NCBI GenBank assembly: GCA_022266195.1
Contig: WHVY01000001.1
Location: forward strand, 6,510,001 to 6,574,000
Direction of reading: 5' to 3'
DNA length: 64,000 nt
Source: Tetranychus cinnabarinus
Taxonomy: Eukaryota > Arthropoda > Arachnida > Trombidiformes > Tetranychidae
How positions within the stretch are numbered: position 1 is the stretch's first letter; every line of letters starts with the position of its first letter. The position numbers and the translations under genes are program-made. Below are positions 12,559 through 26,823 of the stretch, piece after piece. The notes below the pieces were generated by a model, which saw only the letters and a program-made list of their open reading frames with translations, ran no database searches and was not told the origin of the DNA.

Positions 12559-15500
12559 ATGTTTCTATTGGTAAGTTAACATCTCAATAATCACAATAAT
12601 CAATGAGAATTCCAATCATACCATTTAATTGTAACTTCTTTTTAACCACAATCAATTGGGTGCTACTCTTGAATTTAATACGTTTTTTTATAGTAGATTT
12701 TAATTCTAATTATTAGTATTATAATAATATAATCTTTTAAAAATCATAATAATAATAAACAGTTAACCCCCAAAAATATTTAACCTTGGATTAGATTGAG
12801 ATTGTTAAAATTAAGAAGTAAATCAAAAGAAACTAAACATAAATGAACTCAATCAGAATATGATTAACTTGAGTTGGTTTATTTTTTCAAGCCTCAGGGT
12901 AAACTTAACTTACCAATTATTTCAGTTTGTTCATCATGTTCATATTCTCATTCAATTCACTATTATTCTCAATTCATTACTTGATTATATTATTACCATC
13001 ACTTTTTTAAGCCAACCATATAACTGTATCAATTTACCATGGTCTTTGATTGTTACCAATTTCAATGAATACTCAGTATTATTGAGCTTATTGTTATCAC
13101 CACACAAGAAAGCGAAATAAAACTCCTTCAATATTAACATCCACTCAATTAGATAAAATTCAGTCTACATCTAGTTTTACTAAATGAGATTACCTGATTA
13201 TCAAATAATGACCATCAGCTGAGCTTATTTTAGTCAAGTTTACTCATTTGAATTATGAAATCGTCTATTCAGACAAACCTTCAATTGGATATAGTTAATA
13301 GGATCGGACAAAACAAAACAGTTATGCAAAAAATGTATCAATTATTGAACTGAACCAATAATCAATCCCAATGACCAATAATCAGTTTAAAAATTTGAAA
13401 ACTAAAAATCGTTGAAAGACCAGTTTTTGGTCAGTTTTTTACCCAAAATTTTCATAAACGCAAATGAACAAGAAAAATTTAAGGTGTTGTTGGGTAAAAA
13501 TAATGATAATAATTTAAACATGGTTACGATTAAGGCGTGTTGAGTACGTGTTGAAAAAGCTTTACTTTTTCACTTTCGCTTTTCTCATTTTACTTTCTTT
13601 TCTGTCTCCCTGTATTGTTTCCCTTTCTTTCATTCTTACTTTAAATCTCTCCCCCTGTTGAAGGTGTGTAAGGTTTTTCCAGTTACAGTTGCAAGTTGAC
13701 CATTTAAACTTGACCAAAAGTGGACCTTTCAATCGTATTTTCAACTCTTTTCTTCTCTCTTTCAATTTCTTCGCAAATTTCATTCAAACTTGTTTCACCA
13801 TTCACTTTGAGCCGCTCAACTCAGTTGCTATTATTTGTTTTTTCATTTCAATCTTATATCATGATACTAATGATTATCTCCTCCTTTTTCTCACCCAATT
13901 ATCTCAAATTTGAATCTCTTTGAATCCCTTTGAATCTGCACAACATTTGTTTCACCAATTATGATACTTATGGTTGAGTTTGTGTTTCTAGTTATTAAAC
14001 AGTGTTCAATCCATCAGTGATTATCTAATTTGTGTGTTCAGTTATTTGATACGTTTGTTGGTCAACATCAAGATTTCACAATACAATACTTAATGACCAT
14101 TATGATTGCCATTGTCAACTTTACTTAATAATGTCTTCTCATATTACGACCTTTTGGTCAAATCTATTTGTGTCCATCAATTGAAACCGGTTAAATTACA
14201 ACAATTAACATGGTATGTAGTCGATGTCTTTGTTTTACAATTAAACCCAAACTGAATCTTTAACACATTGATGTTACATTTTTACAGCTTGTTAATTGCA
14301 GTTGATTAAATGCTAACTCGACGTGTGATCAAATGTGAACCTAATTGTTAGCAACTGTGAACAATTAGCTAAAATTGATGAATCGATAAGCAAATGTAAC
14401 TCAATAATTGTTGAATGATAATTGTTGAGGAAAGTTGAAATGTGTTTAACACGTTATTAACCACAAATGATGGTTAATTAAGTCTACTCCTTATTAGGAT
14501 TCATTTGATTAAGGTTACATTTGTTCATATGATTGTGAAAAGGTTATCAAGGATAATCTAAAAATGTTGACCTTTAATCGTTGATGATAAAACAAAAATA
14601 TCCAAAGTCAATCCAAACTGATCAACAATAACAGTTGAATGTTTCTGATAATCCAATTTTTGATGATCCAAATTGTTGATCAACTATCAACCGAAGCTAA
14701 TCAATTTTTAACATTTCATTTGGGTTTACATTGAAACTATTTTGCTCTTCATTGTTTCACTTTTGCAGCTTTTAAATATACAAAACCTTTGAATCTTCAA
14801 CCGATTCTCAATGTGATCATGATTAGGTTGAATTGATGATTAATTTAAACGCACCTTAACTGTTAAACTGTGTCGATATCAAGGTCAGTTAAATGAAGAA
14901 CTACGATTTTGTTCATAAGATTGTTTCATTTTCGGGTTTTGTTTTCCTTTTTTTTTCTCTCACTCAGCAATCTCTATTGTAAACAAATCTTATTTACTAA
15001 CTGTACTTTTATTATTATGTCTCAATTTAATAATGATAAACTTACCTTTTTCATCATCATCATCAATAACAACAGTGATGCAGACATTACAATTATAATT
15101 GAAAACGCTTTCAAGTTTCACTCTAACATGTTCATTTCACCTTGATCGACCTTTTCAGTTTTCATTTCAACTGTTAATTTCATAACAATGTTTGATTGTT
15201 GAAATGAAAATTTAAATTTCCTTGTTGATAATACTATAATTTGTAAGCCTACTCTTCAATTGGCTATTAATTTTAATCTTATACAATTAACCGCGTGTTG
15301 GTCCATTACAATCAATTAGTGTAACAATTCACATTCAAAGATTTTCATTGTTTTAACTTCCCTTGAAAAATCTGTTGATGTCCATTGTTGCCTATTAGTT
15401 AACCATTAGTGAATAAAAATATAAATTGAATATTGATCAAACAACGCAATCAAAATTGGGTACAAAATTTCTTGTCAACAACTTGAAGTCTGGTTATTAT

Positions 15501-18500
15501 GTTGGTTCAACTCTTATTGTTATTAAAATTGTTACAATTACTTATATCACTTATTATGCGTTATTTAAACCATTAAAATTGACCTGCATTCCTTAACTAC
15601 GGACGACTCTCCTTGGGTAAAATTGAGAGTAATGTAAACGATTTAAATGTTGAATCTAAATAAAAAAATCAATCTTGATCAACCTTGATTAGAATCTTAT
15701 TTAGTGTTCAATGTAAACAGTTAACTAAGCGATTGCCCATTTCAACTAGTTCACATTTAAACGTATCATTGCTAATTGCCACCGTGTAATATGTTCATGA
15801 TTGCTATTTATTTATGTATTATCAATTTTCATCGATTAAGGCGAGTAACCGAACCCAATTGTTGTCAATCAACCCAAAACATGTATATCAACGCCTGACA
15901 ATCAGAAAGTCTGAAATCTATCCAACCAACAACCAATCAATTTCCACCAATTAATAACAATACCTAACGATACCAACCTTTTCATCATTAAAAATAGCCA
16001 ACTAATTGTTTCATTTTTTTCTCTCTCTTTGATTCCAGGCCTTTACAATTTATTTACTAGCCTTTGCTGTTAGCCTGGTTTTACCGAGTCCATATCATTT
16101 TGTTTTGGGAACCAGTAATGGGATCAACGGAACATCAACCTACAATTTTGGATATGATACTCGAGATCATCCAGGTGGCAGTGGATCGGGTGCAGTTGAT
16201 AATGGACCTCGGTTAATGAGGGAGGAAACTCGTTTACCTGATGGTACCGTTATTGGTCGTTATGGTTATACTGATCCGTTTGGTGTTTTCCGTCAAGTTA
16301 AATATGTTGCCGGATCAACGGGTTACTATGCTTATGAAGATGTTACTGGAGGCTCGGGTGGATCAACATCATTACCACTCTTTTTTAAAGCAACCGCACG
16401 TCAAAGAGATCTTGGACTTTCTGCTGGAATTGATTTATCAGCTAAATTTAATCCTCCTCTCTATCATCCAGAAGCACATTTAGCTGAAACACCGTCAACG
16501 ACTCCAGCACCCTCCACGCTATCTCCATGGGAAGGTTCATTTGGGGCTTCAATACCATTCAAGAAAATTTTATCCCCATCTTCAAAACCAAAGGAAGAGC
16601 CATCCTTTTCACGTTCACATCATCACCATCAACCATCTCTCTATCATCGTGATTATCCATCGTCTTCCAACAACCAATTGTCAACCTCATCAACATCATC
16701 TTCTTCTGAATCAACACCTTTCACACTTTCCTCTTCAAGCTCAAAACAATCACGTCTAACTCATTCCCTATCACCTCAATCATCGCATAACCAAGGCCGT
16801 AATAATGAACGGTTAACCTTAAATAGAGACAAAGGATTATTCACGACTTTATCAGCATCTTCATCAACTTCCTCTTCTGGTTCTGTTGTTAAAGAAACTG
16901 ATGATGGTCAATTGAGATACACTCGACCACCTAAAACAGCTTTTCAATTTGACTTTGATCAAGCCTCTTTGATCAAGAAACACATTCCCGATCAAAAATC
17001 TGACGTTTATGGTAGCTATAAAGAATCCAATCTAACTCCAATCAAAAGTAATTCAAACGATGAAGATGATCTGAAAGAATTAGAAAGTTTCAGGATTCCA
17101 AGTGGCCTTAACATTCACCCTTCATCTTTATCTAGAAGACGATCATCCTCATCAATCTCATCATCCAGAACCTCCCAATTGAATAAACTTTCCCCATCAC
17201 AACCACAATCCTCATCTACTCCACCTCCACCGCCATCAACAACAACAACAACTGTAAAGACACCGTCTACCTATCCATCAACAGTAACAACAACAACATC
17301 AACAACAACTGAGGCATTAATAAATCATCCGATTTTCATCAGAAATCAGGTCAACTCTGAACATTCCAATGAAAACGAAACAGTTTCATTCGATGAAAAT
17401 GATAGGCTACGACGATCTGAAGATGCAACATCTTCAGATAATAACCTTAAAAACGATACTTATTTACCAACAATAAGTATTTCAAGAGAACCTGTACTTG
17501 AAGAATCATCTGAAGATGATTTAGGTGAAACAGAAAGTGTTAGAGTAACCTCAAGCAGTAGCAGTAGCAGTAGTAGTAGTGATAGTAACATTGGTGATAT
17601 TTACAACTTATACTCTAGAGAAATCAAATCAACTAGTTCATTAGCGCCTTCACCAATCAATCTTAGTGATATTTCACGTTACCGTGAAGCAACAATACCA
17701 GAAGTAGAGATACTGAGCACCTATGGGACGAGATTGAACAATCCTATTGATGGTCAACTCGAATCTTTAGGCTATTATGATTCAAGACTTTTAAGAGGCC
17801 TAAATTACAATGGTAAGTCAATAACCATTTTTCATTAACCATTATAAAAATCATCAACAGCTCAAAATTTAATTTGAATTGAAATTGCAAATTTACATTG
17901 TTCTCATATTTCTTTTCTCTACTTATCACTTTAGACTTTGGCCTCCAAACTCAACCTGTTTATACTCCAGTGATTGACACTTTTTCCTCGACGAGTCCGA
18001 CAACAAAATCTTCTGTACTTGAAAATTCCGATGATCAGAATAGAACTAATGATAAAACTCTGGGAGATGATTCTTCATTAGAATCGGCCAATCCATTGAC
18101 CGAATCAGTTTCTGTTGCAATTTCATCGACTCAATCTTCTGGAAATGAAGAAAAGGATGAAAAATTGAATGAAAAAGCAATTGAATCAATTTTGAACTTA
18201 CCAGATCAGTCATTGACCATCACCATAAAACCCGAAACTACAACATCAATGCCAACAACGCCAGTCTCAGAAACAATAACTGAAACAGTGAAACCTGAAG
18301 AACCAGTAACATTTAATCAAGCTGATAATTCTTATTCTTTGTTAACCGATCAAACTCTTAAGGTTGCTGATGGAAATGTTAAAGTAACACCTAATTTAAC
18401 CCATAAACAAGTTATTAACAATCGATTAATAACTGGTTCAACTAGAAAATCACAATCAGTTACATTATCCTTACAAACGGAAGGGACAACATTTTCATCA

Positions 18501-20429
18501 ACATCAACTTTACCTTCAACAATAATTGATAAATCAACTGTTTCTAGGTTAACTGAAGTAACAACTGAGATTAAAGCATTACCTGAGATTATAACAGATG
18601 AACCGACAACATTATCACCTTCAACGCTGCCCACAACAATATTATCTTCCTCATCATCCTCATCATTGCCAACAACAACAGTAAGCTCAACAATACTAAT
18701 GAGATCTTCTGGTTTGGATGATGTAACAACAATTAAACCTGATCTTGGTTTAGTTGGCGATGAAGTTACGACACCAATGGCAAGTGTCACCTATTCAAAT
18801 GAAAATAATCAACCAACTACTTTATCTACATCAAAATCAACCATTGAAGATTCATCAACAACCATTGCTGAAAGCCCGTCTTCAACTGTTGAAAATTTAT
18901 TAACCACAACTGAGGCTAGTCTATTGTCAGCTGAATTGACAAGCAAATCCATACAATCCAATTGGTCTCAATCAATCAACAACGATGTAAGACCATCATC
19001 AACAACAACATTTTCACCTTCAACAAATGATTATACCGTCAGTGAAAATATTTCAGGTGAATTCCCAAAGTTGCCAAATGAACCAGTTAATAATGGAATC
19101 AATCATTTACTTTCGCCAATAACCAAGGAAAAAGATGAATGGCTTGAACGCATTTTGATTAAACAAAATTCCTCCCAGGATGAACCTCATAGAGTAGAGA
19201 CTCGACTTGAAATTCCCAAAGATTCGAGTAAACCAATGAAAAAAATTGTTAAAATTTGGTATAAAAGAGGTAGAATGTTCCTCTCCAAACCTTCAACATC
19301 GAATGTTCAGCTAAACTTTACTAATTCTAATGAAGGGTCAGATAAATTGCATAGAACAAAGATAATCCGCATTCCTCGAGGACACAGACCTGAAAGAATG
19401 GGCTATCGTAAAGGAGTATTTCTAAATAAAATACCTATAATAACAACAACTGCAGCAACGACAACAACAACTTATTCCGATAATTCAACAACAATTGCAT
19501 CAATATCAACATCAGCTACAGATGCAACAACAACTAATGTTCCTGTGTCAACTCAGGCAAATGAAGAATCGACAACTCTGTTATCAGCCATATCAACAGA
19601 AAAGGCTTTATCAGAATCACCCACACAGTCAGCAACTGATGAACCATCAACAATTTCAACATTGCAGCCTACGACGATAATTTCATCAACACCATCACCA
19701 TCGTCAACGTCAACTTCAGCCACAACTACAGTTATAACAACAAAAGGCACAGAATCACCAGAAATCACTAATTCAACTCAACAACAGCCATCATCATCAC
19801 CATCTCTAACAAAAATGAAAACGATAAGCCTTAATAATCCATTTTTATTATCAGCAATCACTACAACCAGTTCACCATCAACTACTTACCCATCAACTTT
19901 TGGCTCGATCATGACAGCTAAAGGTTCAGACCTTACCACACCAGTTTTACCGATTAAATCAACGCCACTACCAACTACAACAATGGCATCAACAATAATT
20001 ACTTCAACCGAGTCAGCAACTACAGTTTTGCCAACAACAGTTTCACTTTTAACCAGCGATAATAATCCCATTAAACCTTCAGCCCTTTATGTACCTCCAA
20101 TTGCTAGTTTATTGCGCTCATTAGTTGGTAATCAAGCTTTGATTAGCAAAGGAATCGGATTCAATTCACCTCTAGGTTTAGCATCAACACCAAGAAAAAA
20201 TACATTATCTTCTAATCTCTATATTCCTCCGATTCCTGCTGGTGGCGGTTCAGAAACCAACTATGAATTATCACCATCATCATCCTCATTGAAATCTAAT
20301 AATGAAAATGAGTTTCATTACAATAAGCATTTAATTTCAAGCAATCATAATTCACCAATTACTCGATCAGTCGGAATTATCAACATGGAAAAGCAACCTT
20401 ACCATTTACCGCTTGGTTATTTTCATTGA
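12559..20429 (+). CDS. Very long cuticle protein with Rebers-Riddiford chitin-binding domain
   Basis: Proposed coding exons are 12559-12570, 16039-17812 and 17935-20429, which join in phase to 1426 residues. The second exon begins at TTCCAG|GCC and encodes the hydrophobic stretch AFTIYLLAFAVSLVLPS. Joined to ATG-TTT-CTA-TTG|GTAAGT at 12559 it gives MFLLAFTIYLLAFAV, a good signal peptide. An Rebers-Riddiford domain spans about residues 39-107: G-x8-G-x6-Y-x-A-x3-G-Y is present in GRYGYTDPFGVFRQVKYVA followed by GSTGYYAY, with the usual acidic residue replaced by Ser. This fold binds chitin in arthropod cuticle. The rest is Ser/Thr/Pro-rich, mucin-like sequence likely to be O-glycosylated, with one basic, non-repetitive island at about residues 1018-1095 (KKIVKIWYKRGRMF). 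The middle intron (17813-17934, GTAAGT..TTTAG) is clear. The first exon is the least certain part; ATG|GTATGT at 14210 is an alternative. Confidence 0.8.
12571..16038 (+). other. Probable first intron of the cuticle gene
   Basis: If the proposed 12-base first coding exon is right, this 3.5 kb stretch is intron 1, starting GTAAGTTAAC and ending in a pyrimidine tract and TTCCAG. It contains several short frames with no recognisable domain and is treated as non-coding. It may hold regulatory sequence, as first introns often do. Confidence 0.45.
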
Positions 20430-20534
20430 AGATTGTCTCAATAGATTGTTTTGATAATTTGTTATTGGTATTACAACCTACTCATTTTTTTCATACAAAT
20501 TTATTATTATTATTATTGTTATTATTATTTTCAT

Positions 20535-20540
20535 AATAAA
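20535..20540 (+). terminator. Polyadenylation signal of the cuticle gene
   Basis: AATAAA occurs about 105 bases after the TGA at 20427-20429, just past an ATT microsatellite at about 20507-20530. Confidence 0.5.
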
Positions 20541-22654
20541 TGTCGATCTTATTGATAAAGATCAAATCAAAAACGAGTAAACTTGCTTACAAAACAATTG
20601 GTTCACATTTTATTTCCTTTTGAAAAAACAACATTTGATTGTGTTATAATCGATAAGATTTATTGGAAATTAGAACCATCTATAACCTTAATTAATATTA
20701 AAATCCGAAGTTTTGTTCATTCCAATATCAAACAATTGGTACCAATTAACTTACACATTTCTCTACAATAATCTTAAACAACTGAAAAGCTTGTATCCTT
20801 TCAGATTTAATCACATTTAATAAGTCAGATATTAATCTGAAGCTTATTTCAAACTGTTACAATGTATAAGATGTATCTATCAACACAATTTGAAATTAGG
20901 TTAAACAAAGAATGCTTCACATAGATAATTAGTTGTGCACAGATGACAATACACTATGATTATGAACCAATATGTAAATGTTGATTCTAGTTAACTTTAA
21001 TCAAATCAAAAATTGAAACATCACTATTAGTGCAAATACTTATCAATAGATGGAGCAAAGATATGAAATTGTGGCGCCGTAAAAGCTGCTTGACAAATAA
21101 CTTGTAACGACATTGACACAAATTGTGATAGATTCAATTAAGATTATTATTAAATACCGGTCTAGTTGCAATTTCAAACTATACTTTATTCACTCGATTG
21201 TTATATCAGATTCTAGAAAGCTGTTAACCATTGAATTGTGATCAATCTCATACATCTAAATCTGAAGTCGTTAAACTTTATCAATTTCAACTTACAATGC
21301 TTGTTAATATAAACTTTATTTTGATGCGATGCCAATTTTTGATTATAAATAGAGTTGTCAAAATTGTTTTGTAATTAAACTATAATTGTTTGTGTTTTGT
21401 TTAATTTATACTGCCAGAGATATAATCAAATAAACTGGCAATCTAAATTTATGGTAATTATAACAAATTTCCCCATTTAACCTTGTCCTTAAATTTTTAA
21501 TTTAAAATGTTATCCGTCACTTTCAATCTTCTTATTTCAATCATTGATAAACAGCTAAATGATGAATTTGAATTCCATTAATGAATTGTATTTCAACCCA
21601 ATTAAGTTGAAATCTCATAGTAATTTAGTCGCAATGATTGAAAAGAGAAGAAATGATTTCCACAAAATAATTGGTGAATCTGGTAATTGAGAGCTTCATA
21701 ATTGTTAGACAAAATTGCGTATGTTATCTGTCGGTATTTGTCCCATTAATTGTATTTTGAAGCAACTTAATAACACTTGAGTAGCGTCTACAATTAACGA
21801 TTTCTTACTTAAGTGTTTCTAATTATTTAAACAGACGAAATATTTTTAATTTTCTCAGGTTTTAGGCTCAAGTTTTAGTTTAAACTTGACTTAAAATCTT
21901 TGTGAATCTATGTCAATCAATGAAGTTTCAAATTTCCCTGGATAGCACTTACTTGATGTTGCTGAAACACAGTGTTGGCTCAAATGATTTACTGGATAAT
22001 GATTTAAAATTACTTTTGGGTCTTTGAATTACTAATTAAGTTAAAATTGTCAATTTGAAGATCAAATTACTAGAGTTAAAGCGTTAAAGTGAATAAAGGC
22101 TTCAGAAATTATATTAAGCCCGCCAGAAGCTACAGTGTCTCTGGTGATGCTCAGATTAACCCTAATCAGCTGTTGTCACTTTGGTTTAAACACGAAATGT
22201 GTATACCAGTTATTGTTAAATAGTCCTTTTTTAATTTATTAGTTCTTGTAATATATCTTCCACTGGTCAATTTTAACTTATTAAATACAATACTAATATA
22301 AAATATTGTTTTTGTCAAATTAAAGTCTCAATATTTCTGTGATAAGGTTACATCTACCTTTGGGTGAAAGTACAAACACATCTGGTGACCCTTATGTTGT
22401 AAAAAGATTGTGATAAGTGTTCACTATTGCTGCTATTCACTTGTTTCATTGTTTATCCTAATTTTTTTCTAGTGCAATTTAATTTATTGTTTAGACAAAC
22501 CTTGATCAGTGTTTCATTTTATTATTTCATTTCAGTGAAACTGTGCTTTACATACTAAACCTCCTTTGTTTTACCAACATACAACCTAAGTTATCCTGTA
22601 AACAAAGAAATATCCTGTTGTGAGTTGGATAAAAATTGTTGGCTACAAATTACA
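20541..22654. other. Intergenic region, cuticle gene to helical-protein gene
   Basis: About 2.1 kb of AT-rich sequence with no frame or structure that can be supported. A splice-acceptor-like ATTTCAG near 22533 may mark a 5' UTR intron of the downstream gene. Confidence 0.4.
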
Positions 22655-23764
22655 ATGGCTAATCTCAATTTGGAGCCCTTGTTGAAATTCAGTGAGATCT
22701 TACTGGACCCTAAAACGGAGAGAATACCCCTTTCTGAATGGTTGGATAGCTACAATAGTGCAAAAGATGACCATTTGAAGTACATTTTGCATAAATGTAT
22801 TCCGTTTACTGATTCACTAAATTCTCAAGCTATTCTTGACCATGTTGAGGCTGATTGTCCTTACGAGAAATGTGATTTATTGAGCCAGTTAATAAATCTT
22901 GGAAGCGCAGATCAAGAGTTAATCATGGAATGGTTACTTCTCCAGGTTGAAACGCAAACACCTCTTTGTAAAGGTCATTGTGTTTGCAGTTTAATCAAGC
23001 TTGCCACCGAGATGATTAAAAGAAAAATGCAATGGCCGATAAGCTCAAGTATCAACCTACTTAAACTTGTCAATAATCAAAGATGTGGTCTCGATTGTTA
23101 CCTGGATTTTATCTTGGTATTAATTGAGTCGAAGTTAAATGATCATGGTTATCTTGAAGAATTACTCTCTGTTTTGGAGTCAAATCTTAACCCTAAAGAT
23201 TACCTGCCTTTAGACGGAACAGTTGACGATCAACCCGAAATAATTTTTAAAGAAATATCGAATTCTATGTTACTACGAAAACTTTTGCTTCCTCGTTTGA
23301 TCATTTTATCACAATTGGGTCCCACAAAATTGGAGGTACAATCACTGAATCAACAGATTAAGTCTATGGAAGACCTGATTTCCAATGCAATTCACTGGTC
23401 TCATCACCCATTCATTGACTTGTATCTCGAAGAGGATTCAATGATGTTGGAATGTCTCAATTCATTGATCAAGGTGCTAGCTCAGACCAATGAGCCTGCA
23501 GCTCACATTATAATGCAAGCATTTCTGGACTCAATCAATCATGATGTCTCTATTTACATAGAATGGTTATCTGACCCAGAAAGCGCTGACAAATCTCTCA
23601 GAGTCCTGTTGACCTATCTTAAATTACCAAATATTAATTCGCAATGTTCAGCTATGGTTAAACTTTTCTTTAACCATCTATTCAAACGAATTGACGGTTT
23701 ATGGAAAAAGCAGCTATTCCCTTATAATCCAAGTGCCTTGCTCAAGTATCAAGAAAAATTTTGA
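22655..23764 (+). CDS. Unrecognised alpha-helical protein, possibly Lines-like
   Basis: A single open frame of 369 residues beginning MANLNLEPLLKFSEI at the first ATG; the frame is open upstream to 22625 but only through a TTG. The protein is leucine-rich and predicted largely helical, with no signal peptide or membrane segment, in the manner of ARM/HEAT-like proteins. A small cysteine cluster occurs in the N-terminal third (CKGHCVCSLIKL). The C-terminal part, with IEWLSDPESADKSLRVLLTY followed by LK, is loosely reminiscent of the C-terminal region of Lines/LINS1 proteins, but vertebrate LINS1 is about twice as long and the resemblance is weak. No catalytic motif is visible. It is a good protein-coding gene by length and codon use; the family is open. 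Confidence 0.65.
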   Translation: MANLNLEPLLKFSEILLDPKTERIPLSEWLDSYNSAKDDHLKYILHKCIPFTDSLNSQAILDHVEADCPYEKCDLLSQLINLGSADQELIMEWLLLQVETQTPLCKGHCVCSLIKLATEMIKRKMQWPISSSINLLKLVNNQRCGLDCYLDFILVLIESKLNDHGYLEELLSVLESNLNPKDYLPLDGTVDDQPEIIFKEISNSMLLRKLLLPRLIILSQLGPTKLEVQSLNQQIKSMEDLISNAIHWSHHPFIDLYLEEDSMMLECLNSLIKVLAQTNEPAAHIIMQAFLDSINHDVSIYIEWLSDPESADKSLRVLLTYLKLPNINSQCSAMVKLFFNHLFKRIDGLWKKQLFPYNPSALLKYQEKF

Positions 23765-26592
23765 TAATCGTAATGGATTAGCTAATGTAAAACTAACTTT
23801 TCATTCAATTACAACTAGTTTCATTCAACGAGAGTTGACCAATTAAGTGCATATAACTTACTTTATTCATATGACAAACGACCATGCTGATCATTGACCT
23901 CATGGAATAGTCAGGAATATCGTTCCGTATTTCAAACTTAAATTAAAAATTTCTTACTTATAAATTTACTGTACATTTTTTTCCATCGAGATCAAATATG
24001 GCAAAATTAAAAACTGATTTACCAGTTTGACTCATCAAAAGATCGGTTTGATCGTTCTAATTCATTGTAAAAATTCAGAGGATCTTTGAACTTGGCTAAG
24101 GAATATATTCCAATGGATCCAGTTCACTCCATACAAGCAATCATGTTAAACAATTCACTTGGATCATCAAACAACTTGATAATGCCGTGCAATCTACAGC
24201 TTTTTATTGATGTTTTTTTACCATACAAATTATTGTAAAGGTTAACAAGCTTTTATAATTTAGCCAGAGGGTGATAAAACTTCTCATCATGCAGATGGAG
24301 GAAAAAGTTGGATATTTCAAACGTTTAATCGTATAATGTATGAGTAGTTTAAATCCAAGAAATACCATAGAGAAGCAAAAACCTGAGATGTTATTACGAA
24401 AAGAGGCAAATAAGAGAAGCAAAAGATGATGATGACGATGAAAAGCAACAAGGAAAACAACCTTCAATTTTATACTATCCTGTACCACTGATTCATTGGA
24501 AAGATGGAAAATTCAAGAGGAAAGAAGAAAACCAGTTTTTCACCATGAAATTTTCTCTCCCTCTCCCTCTGAGCAATCTGATAGATGATTCTTGCCTACT
24601 ACAAATAGAGAAATAAGAAAAGAAAGAGAAGAAGAATACCAAGCAACATCTTATCGCCAATGAATTTTTCTAGTTTAATATCAGACAACATCATCATTTT
24701 CTTTCTTTTTACATGAAAAGAAACTTCTCAGGTCACTGTACCATGAGAAAACAAGTGGAAAAATCTTATAATCATCAAGAAAATGTTCTTTTTTGAATAA
24801 TTTATGCTTGGTTTGTTGATGCTGTTGAGCAACAACAATGGTTACAACTAAATGTCACATGCAATGCAAATGAAGGCAATAATGAACGGCGACTCGTTTA
24901 AAATGAACCGACAACCTGAAGAACTGGGAAACAAAATCAAAAGTCAACACGAAAATAACCATTTTGAAATTATGTTGATGGACATTTGATGATGATGATG
25001 ATACAGTCCAAAATGATTATAGTGGAGCCAGTCTTATCAAGTTAAAGTGAAAGTCTCTGGAACCATAAAAACTTATGTAACATTAATTTGAGAGGTTTAC
25101 AATTTTGTATTATTATTGTGAAACTATGTAATCGCAAAATTTGTTACACCCGTGTGTGTGTGTGTGGGTGAGTAAAGAAAGGCGAGTAAAACAATTGGAA
25201 ATTTACAAATGTTGAACACAAAAGAATCAAATGAGTTAAATGAATGGCTATCAAAGATGAAACGTGAAAGGATGAAAATTAAAGCTAAAAATTCTGGAAA
25301 CAATAGTCTCTGAATTTTTTGATAGAGCTGAAAGTGTTGAAAGAAAGCTCTGAGTTGATTTGATTTATGCATATGAGTTGAAGTCTGCCAAACGCCTAGT
25401 GTATTGAAAATTGGCAATTTAGAGTCAAAGGCGAAAAATTATAGAGCTTGTGTGCAAATAAAGTGCTTAGCTAAGATAGTAGGTTGGCCAAAAACTCTAT
25501 CGTTATTTACGTTTTGAGGTTAATTAGGAGTTGGTTTTAAATTAAATTGAAAGCAGAGGAAACGAGAAATGAGACAACTACATTAATATGTAAGAATTGT
25601 TTTCACAAGACTAACAAGTTTCGCGTCAATGGATAGTGTGAGTGTCGATTGTTGAACAACCCTTTTTTTGAGCAAGTTCATGATGAACAGAGGAAAAATT
25701 GAAGGCAGAAACAATTGGATGAATCAACATGGAACATGGGTAAAGAGAGAAAGAGAGGAAAGGATGGAAACAATGAAAAATTGTGAAGATATTGATGAAT
25801 ATGAAACACTAATAATAAGAGGGAAACATTTTCTCGATAGCTTGTGATGTACATTAAATATAAACGTTGAGAGCAAATATGTTTGCTTTTTTTATTCAAT
25901 AATACAAGGCCACAGCTCGAACAAGTAAAGTATAAAAAAAGAGTTCTATGTCCTTTTATGACAATAGGCCTATCAATATTAAACCTGTCAGTCCATAATA
26001 ACAATAAAGTTGGAAACAAAGGTTAATACATGAAGATTGATGTGCAGCAGAAGCGATCCAGTATTACATTATCACAACACTCATAAATACCGTATAGACC
26101 TGACAAAGACAGTCAAAGACTAACTAAATCAAAAGTGTCAAGACAAATTACCATCAAAATTATCTCAATGATTAAAATTAAAAATCAAAATTGAATTGTT
26201 TTCCCAATAAAACCTTTTGATTTACCCGCGCTACTCTTTAAGTTGCTAATGACATCACCTTACATTGAAGGAAACAAAATGTAATCTGTAAAATTAATAA
26301 GTCTTATTGTTATCTGATTTTTACTATTAACTTAATCATGAATTTTCGTGTTCTTGGTATTTTCATGATTAAATTGTTAACTTAAATTATTAACCATCTC
26401 AACGTTTTCCTTTGTTAGGGTATAAAGAGGTTTAGTGTAACCATCTCGATGTATTGTTTTGTTTTTGTTCATCTGTGCTTTTTTTCAATGGACACCAATT
26501 GACTCCTACATGGTTTTGCTTAATCATTTAGACTTTAATACATTGCGTTAATTTTGTTGTTTCATTTGTTTCCAAGCTTTTCTATTAACGTT
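23765..26592. other. Intergenic region
   Basis: No supported gene. Simple repeats occur: a GT run at about 25151-25166 and GAT triplets at about 24987-25002. Short open frames here lack domains and splice context. Confidence 0.4.
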
Positions 26593-26823
26593 CAATTGTT
26601 GATATGATATGCTCTGGTAACCATGGTATGAATACATTCATAGTTTTTTAATGTTACCTCAGTAAGGTAACCTTAAACATAATCGTCATTATATTCATAA
26701 TACGATTAGCTTATTGATAATTATAATAAACATTGCTTTTCCTCTGTAAAATTGAAAGGCTTTAGATTAATGTGTGCGGCGGATGAGAAGCTCAATAACC
26801 TTGATTAACTTGTTTTAATATTT
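26593..26823. repeat. Dispersed repeat F, copy 1
   Basis: This segment is nearly the same as 31219-31446 in direct orientation; for example both contain GATATGATATGCTCTGGTA and GGCTTTAGATTAATGTGT. Differences are single bases and 1-2 base indels. A second linked block (about 27000-27110) matches 31729-31829, so the duplicated stretch originally spanned at least 500 bases. Confidence 0.8.

Noticed and set aside
14210..14218. ATG|GTATGT as the first exon of the cuticle gene
   Set aside because: Possible by phase, but the 12559 exon gives a better donor (GTAAGT) and a better signal peptide; kept only as the alternative.
16105..16107. Start of the cuticle frame at 16105
   Set aside because: It is a TTG inside an exon; sequence before it is in frame and encodes a hydrophobic signal-like segment back to a clear splice acceptor.
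18350..18790. Minus-strand frame of 146 codons in the cuticle gene
   Set aside because: Antisense of Thr/Ser-rich coding repeats (valine-rich translation), no domain.
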